Shown here: in pieces, positions 59,860-64,000 of the stretch
Layout: each line of letters begins with the position of its first letter
How positions within the stretch are numbered: the first letter of the stretch is position 1
Source: Hymenobacter aerophilus DSM 13606
GTDB taxonomy: Bacteria > Bacteroidota > Bacteroidia > Cytophagales > Hymenobacteraceae
NCBI RefSeq assembly: GCF_000382225.1
Contig: NZ_KB907801.1
Span: 124,001-188,000 of the forward strand
Reading direction: 5' to 3'
DNA: 64,000 nt
The notes under the pieces: model-generated
Told to the model about the DNA's origin: nothing
The model's database searches: none
The model's input: the letters and a program-made list of their open reading frames with translations, nothing else
Made by a program: the position numbers and the translations under genes

Positions 59860-62800
59860 TCAGCGGTAGTTCTGGTCGTAGAAGCGCTGGTAGTCGGCGG
59901 GGTTGCCCAGTTGCAGCAGCACCGGCAGGTTATCAATACCCACGACTAGGGTTTGGTAACCCGCCCCGCGCAGTTTGCTCAGCGGCGACTGAGGTCCGCG
60001 TAGCTTCAGGGCGTAGCTCTGGGCCAGCCGGGCGTTGCTCAGCCCCTCAATGATAATGGCCTCTTCCGTCGCGTTCAGGGCCTGGCGGCGCACCCGCAGG
60101 CTGCTCGACTTGTAGTAGCGGCCGTTGTAGGCCGTCAGCTGGGCCGGCAGTTCGGTGAGCAGGGCCGCATCCTTGGCCAGCACGATAACCACCGAGTGCG
60201 CGGCCGCTAAATCGGTCTTGTACGGCGAAACGGCAGCCGGGGTGGCCTCAGGGGTAGGAGCCGCAACGGGCGCAGCTGGTGGCGGTGTGGCTGGGGCAGG
60301 AGCGGGGCTGGTTGCCGGAGCGCCGGTTGAGGTTGTCGGCGCAGCCGGAGTTGGCTCCGTCGGGGTCGAATCGGTGGAAGGCTTGGGCTCGGCAGTTTTC
60401 TTCGGCGCGGCGGGCGTTTTCCGGCCGCGGGCGCGGGCCTGAGCGGCGGCGCGGCGGTCGGCCTTGGCCTGCTCGGCGGGCGTGAGTGGGGTAGAAGCTA
60501 CCGGCTCGGCCGGTACCGGCGCCTCGGCCGGCGTGGTCGGGGTCGATGGTTCCGGTTGGGTGGCTGGGGTTGGCGTGGCCGTGCTGGTCGGCTCGGTCTG
60601 GCGGCCATCGGCCGGGGCAGGTTTCGGGGTCAGGGGCGCGGGCAGGCCAGCGTCGGGCGTTGGGGCGGGCTGGTAGCGGCGAACCGTGCGCGGCTCAATC
60701 TCGCCGGGCCGGAACTCCGACTTGCCGGGTTCGGTGGTGCTGGCCATGGCTCCGCTGATCTGGCCCTGGTCGTATTTCTGGTAGGTTTCGAGCAGCGTGG
60801 CGGCCTTGGGCGCCAGCGGGCTGGCCGGGTAATCCTTGTAGAATTTCTCGACGGCCGCCCGGGCCGTGGGCGGCGGCTGGGTGCGCACACTCAGCAGCGC
60901 CCCCAGGTAGGCCACCTGGTCGTTGAGGTCGGTTTCGGGGTACTGCGCTTTGGCCTGGTCGAGGGTGGCGCTGGCTTTCTTGAAATCCTGCCGCTTGTAG
61001 GCCGCAAACGCCGAATCGACCAGTACGGCCACCTTGGCGTTGGCTACCGATGTGCGGCGCAGGTAGTCGGGGTCGGCTACCAGGCGGGCATACGAGGTGT
61101 TGGGGTACGCCTGCCGCAGCCGGGCAGCGTACTGCTCGGCCGCCGCCGGGTCGCGCTCCTTCTGAATCAAGTACAGAATATACAGCGTTTCGGGCGTGTG
61201 CGGGCCCTGCGGATAGCGCCGCAGCTGGGTTTCGTACGTCTCCACGGCCTTGTCGGGCTCGCGCAGCTCCTGGTTGTAAATGCCGCCGAGCTGGTAGAGC
61301 GCCTCCTGGGTCTGAGCGTCGGAGGCCGCCAGCAACTCGGGCGTCAGCGGCACGTTCTGGCGGTACTGGCTCACCAGTTCGCGCAGCTGGGCCTGCGGAT
61401 CGGCCGGGGGCGTGGCCGGCGCGCCGGGGTTCAGGCCCGTGCCATTGACGGCCGTGCTGCTGTTGCCGGCAATGCTAACCGGCACGTTGCCGCCCTGCGG
61501 CGTAACGGGCGAGTTGCTGGCCTGCGTCACGGTGCGCCAGTTGTCCTGCAGCGGCCGGTCGCCCCAGCGCCGGATAAAGTCGTTGCGGGCCGTACTCAGG
61601 GCCGTGGGGTTGTCGAAATACCACTTGCCGCCGGTGTTGGCCGCCACAAAGTCTTCGGAGCTGATGCCCGGCTGCAGGTCGCGGCCGGGAGCCAGGCCCA
61701 CGGCGGTTTGCTGCAGAGCCTGCTGGCGCTGCTGCTCCTTGGCCTGGCGGGCCGCCAGCAGCTCGGCCTGCCGCTCCCGTTCGGCCAGCTCAGCTTCGGC
61801 ATATGTGGTCAGGCGGGCCGTTAGGTCGTCAGGGGAGAGGCGGGCCAGGGCCTGGAGGCTATCCTGGGTTTCTACTATGGTCAGCTGCCTGGCGAAATCC
61901 TGCAGAATGCCGGCCCGCTCGGCCACGGCCTCGTAGGCGGGGTTGGTTTTGGGCATCACCTGCACCGTGCTGTCGTAGTAGGCCGCGGCCAGCCGGTAGC
62001 GCTGCAGGTTTTCGTAGTAGATGCGGCCCTGCAGCAGGTGGGTGTAGGCCTTCTGTGCGGGGTTGCCCTTGGGCACGCGCACCGATTTTTCGAGCAGGGC
62101 CAGCGCCGCCGGGTAGCGCTGCTGCCGGTATTCGAGCCGGCCCATTTCGTAGTAAATCTTGTCGGTGTACTCCTGGTTGTTGGGGTCCTTGAGCAGCTTG
62201 GCGAAGTACTTATCCAGCCGCGCCCGGTCGTTCAGGTTCAGGTCCGACACCTGCCCGAGCATCAGCTTGCTGTAGAAATCCAGCTCGTAGGGCGGGTTTT
62301 TCTTCAGGATCTGATTCAGCTGGGCGTAGGCTTTCTTATCCTCGCCCTGCTGCTGGTACAGCTGGGCCAGCACGTAGCGGGTGCGCGACTGCTCGTTCTT
62401 CTCCTCAATATAAGGAATGGCCTTTTCGAGGTTTTCAATGGCCAGCTTGGGCTCGTTGATGCGCTGATAGTACTCGGCGCGGGTCAGGAACAAGGCCTGG
62501 GCGTTGCGCTCGGTGCCGGTTTCCTTGTCGAGGATGTTCGAGACGGCCGCCGCGTTGTCCAGCTCATTCAGGGCCAGAAACGTGCGCATGAGCCACACCA
62601 GCGCCTCGTGGCGGGCGTTCAGGTCGCGGCCCGTGCTGTTGACGTACTTGAACGTCTTGGCTGCGTCCTCGAACTCACCCTTATAATAGCGGGCCTGGCC
62701 GATGAGCAGGTAGGAGTCGTCGGTCCAGTCGGAGCCGGGGCGGTACTGCACCGGGATGGAGGCCTTCTTGATGATGTCGTCCATGTCGGCCGTCAGGCGG

Positions 62801-63078
62801 GTGGCCGTGGGCTGGTCAATCAACGGAAACAGGGGCAGCACGCGGTTGTAGTCGTTCACGCGCTCCTTGTTGAGCTTGGCCTCCACCTCGCGCATCTTCT
62901 CGCGGGCCAGAAAGTAGGCGTTGTCGCGGGCCACCACGTTGTCGTAGGTGCGGCCCACCAGCGAGCGGCGGTCGGAGCCGGCACAGCCGCCCAGGGCGGT
63001 AGCCAGCAGCCCGGTGGCCGCCAGCGCCACGAGGGGCCGGAAAAGAGCAGCACGAAAAGTCGTCGGGGTCGTCGTCAA
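59860..63078 (-). CDS. sprE: SprE/PorW-like TPR lipoprotein of the T9SS
   Basis: Long outer-membrane lipoprotein of 1072 residues with many tetratricopeptide repeats, matching the SprE/PorW family that links the T9SS translocon to the ring. The lipobox is TALGGC (about residue 32 from TTG 63078). That start gives a normal signal (TTTPTTFRAALFRPLVALAA); a GTG at 63135 is possible but adds 19 atypical residues, and no ATG is available. TPRs run from about 60 to 450 and again from 550 to 720, e.g. SYLLIGQARYYKGEFEDAAK and LLIGQ/YLGALL-type helices. The C-terminal 300 residues are Pro/Thr/Ala-rich (about 780-960), then a small globular end. Confidence 0.88.
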   Translation of the reverse strand: MTTTPTTFRAALFRPLVALAATGLLATALGGCAGSDRRSLVGRTYDNVVARDNAYFLAREKMREVEAKLNKERVNDYNRVLPLFPLIDQPTATRLTADMDDIIKKASIPVQYRPGSDWTDDSYLLIGQARYYKGEFEDAAKTFKYVNSTGRDLNARHEALVWLMRTFLALNELDNAAAVSNILDKETGTERNAQALFLTRAEYYQRINEPKLAIENLEKAIPYIEEKNEQSRTRYVLAQLYQQQGEDKKAYAQLNQILKKNPPYELDFYSKLMLGQVSDLNLNDRARLDKYFAKLLKDPNNQEYTDKIYYEMGRLEYRQQRYPAALALLEKSVRVPKGNPAQKAYTHLLQGRIYYENLQRYRLAAAYYDSTVQVMPKTNPAYEAVAERAGILQDFARQLTIVETQDSLQALARLSPDDLTARLTTYAEAELAERERQAELLAARQAKEQQRQQALQQTAVGLAPGRDLQPGISSEDFVAANTGGKWYFDNPTALSTARNDFIRRWGDRPLQDNWRTVTQASNSPVTPQGGNVPVSIAGNSSTAVNGTGLNPGAPATPPADPQAQLRELVSQYRQNVPLTPELLAASDAQTQEALYQLGGIYNQELREPDKAVETYETQLRRYPQGPHTPETLYILYLIQKERDPAAAEQYAARLRQAYPNTSYARLVADPDYLRRTSVANAKVAVLVDSAFAAYKRQDFKKASATLDQAKAQYPETDLNDQVAYLGALLSVRTQPPPTARAAVEKFYKDYPASPLAPKAATLLETYQKYDQGQISGAMASTTEPGKSEFRPGEIEPRTVRRYQPAPTPDAGLPAPLTPKPAPADGRQTEPTSTATPTPATQPEPSTPTTPAEAPVPAEPVASTPLTPAEQAKADRRAAAQARARGRKTPAAPKKTAEPKPSTDSTPTEPTPAAPTTSTGAPATSPAPAPATPPPAAPVAAPTPEATPAAVSPYKTDLAAAHSVVIVLAKDAALLTELPAQLTAYNGRYYKSSSLRVRRQALNATEEAIIIEGLSNARLAQSYALKLRGPQSPLSKLRGAGYQTLVVGIDNLPVLLQLGNPADYQRFYDQNYR

Positions 63079-63279
63079 AGCGGCAGGGAAGCTCGGGCAG
63101 AAAAGAAGGACGGACCGGAAACGCCCGCCACCCACCGATTCGTTCGGGGGCTGGTGTTTTCAGCAACGTCGCAATCCTGGTAAAAGTACGCCTTTCTGCC
63201 CGGACGCTTTCGGCCCCCGCTCCGGCACGCTGCTAACGCGCCAAGCCGTAATTTCGTGGCCCCCTTCCGTTCTGCCCCT

Positions 63280-63522
63280 ATGGCCAGCCCCCTCAAGCCC
63301 ACCGACCCCCACGACAACAACTCCGACCGCCTCCGCACCGTGGCCCGCTACTCCGGCATCGGGGCCCAGATGGCCGCCACCATCGGCCTGAGCACCTGGG
63401 CCGGCTATTGGCTCGACAAGCACTACGCCACCCAAACGCCCTGGTTTACGCTGGGCCTGATGCTGCTGGGCACCTTCGCGGCGCTTTATAACGTGATTCG
63501 GGCCGTGAGCAAGGGCGAATAG
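63280..63522 (+). CDS. AtpZ/AtpI family protein
   Basis: Membrane protein of 80 residues with two spans, about 30-46 (GAQMAATIGLSTWAGYWL) and 52-72 (TPWFTLGLMLLGTFAALYNVI), the usual AtpZ/AtpI hairpin. The polar start ASPLKPTDPHDNNSDRLRTV precedes the RYSGIG motif. Such genes precede the F-type ATP synthase operon and may help assemble the rotor ring or carry ions. ATG 63280 is preferred to a GTG eight codons upstream. A TAATTTCG box (63249-63256) may be its -7 element. Confidence 0.88.
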   Translation: MASPLKPTDPHDNNSDRLRTVARYSGIGAQMAATIGLSTWAGYWLDKHYATQTPWFTLGLMLLGTFAALYNVIRAVSKGE

Positions 63523-63523
63523 C

Positions 63524-63558
63524 GCACCCCACCCCCGGCACCTCCGGGGGTGGGGTGC
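63524..63558 (+). terminator. Strong GC hairpin between the AtpI-type genes
   Basis: GCACCCCACCCCCGG pairs with CCGGGGGTGGGGTGC (15-bp perfect stem, 5-base loop) 2 bases after the AtpZ-type stop. No T-run follows, so it may act as an mRNA-processing or attenuating hairpin. Its CCCCACCCCC sequence resembles the tails of the type A half-elements. Confidence 0.6.
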
Positions 63559-63589
63559 ACCAGCAGAACAATTCACATAAAGTCCCTGC

Positions 63590-63997
63590 ATGAAATCCTT
63601 TCTCAAGCCGTATTTACTGTTCAGCCTGCTGGTGGGCTTCGTGCTGTATGCGCTCCACAGCCAGTTCGGCCCGCGCGTCATCCATCCGTTCACGGTCTAC
63701 ACGTTTGCCTTCTTCTTTGTGCTCACGCTCGTGCTCTACCGGATGATGGAGCGGCTGCTGCGGGCCGATGCCGATAACTTTCTGGTAGCCTACTTCGGGG
63801 CGATGGTGGCCCGGCTGCTTTTGTCGCTTACGCTGGTGCTGGTGTACCTTTTGCGGGGCGGCGGGCAGGAGGGGGCGGCCCGCTGGGCCTTCCTCGGCAG
63901 CTTCTTCGCGCTCTATTTTCTCTTCGCCGGGTTTGAAGTATGGGCCGTTCTGAGTAACTTGCGCCCGTTTTCAAAACGGGGCGAAATCACAAAATGA
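63590..63997 (+). CDS. AtpI-like four-span membrane protein
   Basis: Protein of 135 residues with four spans: about 7-24 (PYLLFSLLVGFVLYALHS), 34-51 (FTVYTFAFFFVLTLVLY), 67-88 (FLVAYFGAMVARLLLSLTLVLV) and 98-117 (FLGSFFALYFLFAGFEVWAV). Length and layout resemble the AtpI/ATPase-associated proteins found before atpB in Bacteroidota; a firm family name is not given. It ends TGA 63995-63997, and an ATG at 63994 overlaps it (ATGA), very likely the start of atpB (ATP synthase subunit a), of which only 7 bases are in the window. Confidence 0.78.
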   Translation: MKSFLKPYLLFSLLVGFVLYALHSQFGPRVIHPFTVYTFAFFFVLTLVLYRMMERLLRADADNFLVAYFGAMVARLLLSLTLVLVYLLRGGGQEGAARWAFLGSFFALYFLFAGFEVWAVLSNLRPFSKRGEITK

Positions 63998-64000
63998 AGA

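Noticed and set aside
59860..63135. GTG 63135 as the start of sprE
   Set aside because: It adds 19 atypical residues before the lipoprotein signal; TTG 63078 gives a standard signal peptide, though certainty is moderate.

Overview
The window looks like chromosomal DNA of a GC-rich member of the Bacteroidota, most likely Hymenobacter or a close relative in the Cytophagales. Four things point there. It has a complete type IX secretion/gliding locus (porP-gldK-gldL-gldM-gldN, plus an sprE/porW-like gene). It has TonB-dependent receptors with DUF4249 lipoproteins. Several upstream regions carry TAnnTTTG boxes, and purine-rich ribosome-binding sites are rare. The genus is an inference; the phylum is well supported. 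No tRNA, rRNA, CRISPR array, complete insertion sequence or prophage was seen. No gap between genes exceeds 300 bases.

Layout. 0-3.7 kb: polA (cut by the left edge) and two small conserved genes. 3.7-12.3 kb: a minus-strand TonB receptor operon with two tandem DUF4249 lipoproteins and an MG2-like protein. 12.5-15.2 kb: a DEDDh exonuclease, two TPM-domain proteins and LemA. 15.4-16.4 kb: a sugar-nucleotide transferase. 16.5-28.5 kb: the most unusual region, eight plus-strand genes encoding a VWA-like lipoprotein, a small membrane protein, a tubulin-like GTPase, a giant SrfB-like actin/Hsp70-fold ATPase, a DUF559 nuclease-fold protein, a single-span membrane protein, a MotA/TolQ-like channel subunit and a MotB/OmpA-like partner. 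From the small membrane protein onward, every junction in this region holds a large GC-rich palindrome. 28.6-32.4 kb: a siderophore-receptor/PepSY iron-uptake unit. 32.6-37 kb: prolyl oligopeptidase, GNAT and small genes separated by other inverted repeats. 37-40.2 kb: a TonB receptor and a His-rich secreted protein. 40.5-44.1 kb: a small unknown protein, htpG and a MORN-repeat lipoprotein. 44.2-49.3 kb: yraN, lipB, a WecA/MraY-type transferase, a DUF4271 gene and hemD. 49.5-55.2 kb: the T9SS core. 55.3-63.1 kb: uvrC, a class A penicillin-binding protein and sprE/porW on the minus strand. 63.3-64 kb: two AtpI-type genes that precede the ATP synthase operon beyond the right edge.

How the parts work together. 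The T9SS genes form one secretion and motility machine: GldLM motor, GldKN ring, PorP and SprE in the outer membrane. The TonB clusters import iron or other scarce ligands. The 16.5-28.5 kb cluster combines a predicted proton-driven MotAB-type motor with two cytoskeleton-type NTPases. It resembles Zorya in its AB subunits but not in its other parts, and it is the best candidate in the window for an undescribed system. Repeats are plentiful: type A palindromes only inside that cluster, type B inverted repeats elsewhere, and several unrelated heptanucleotide tandem repeats.
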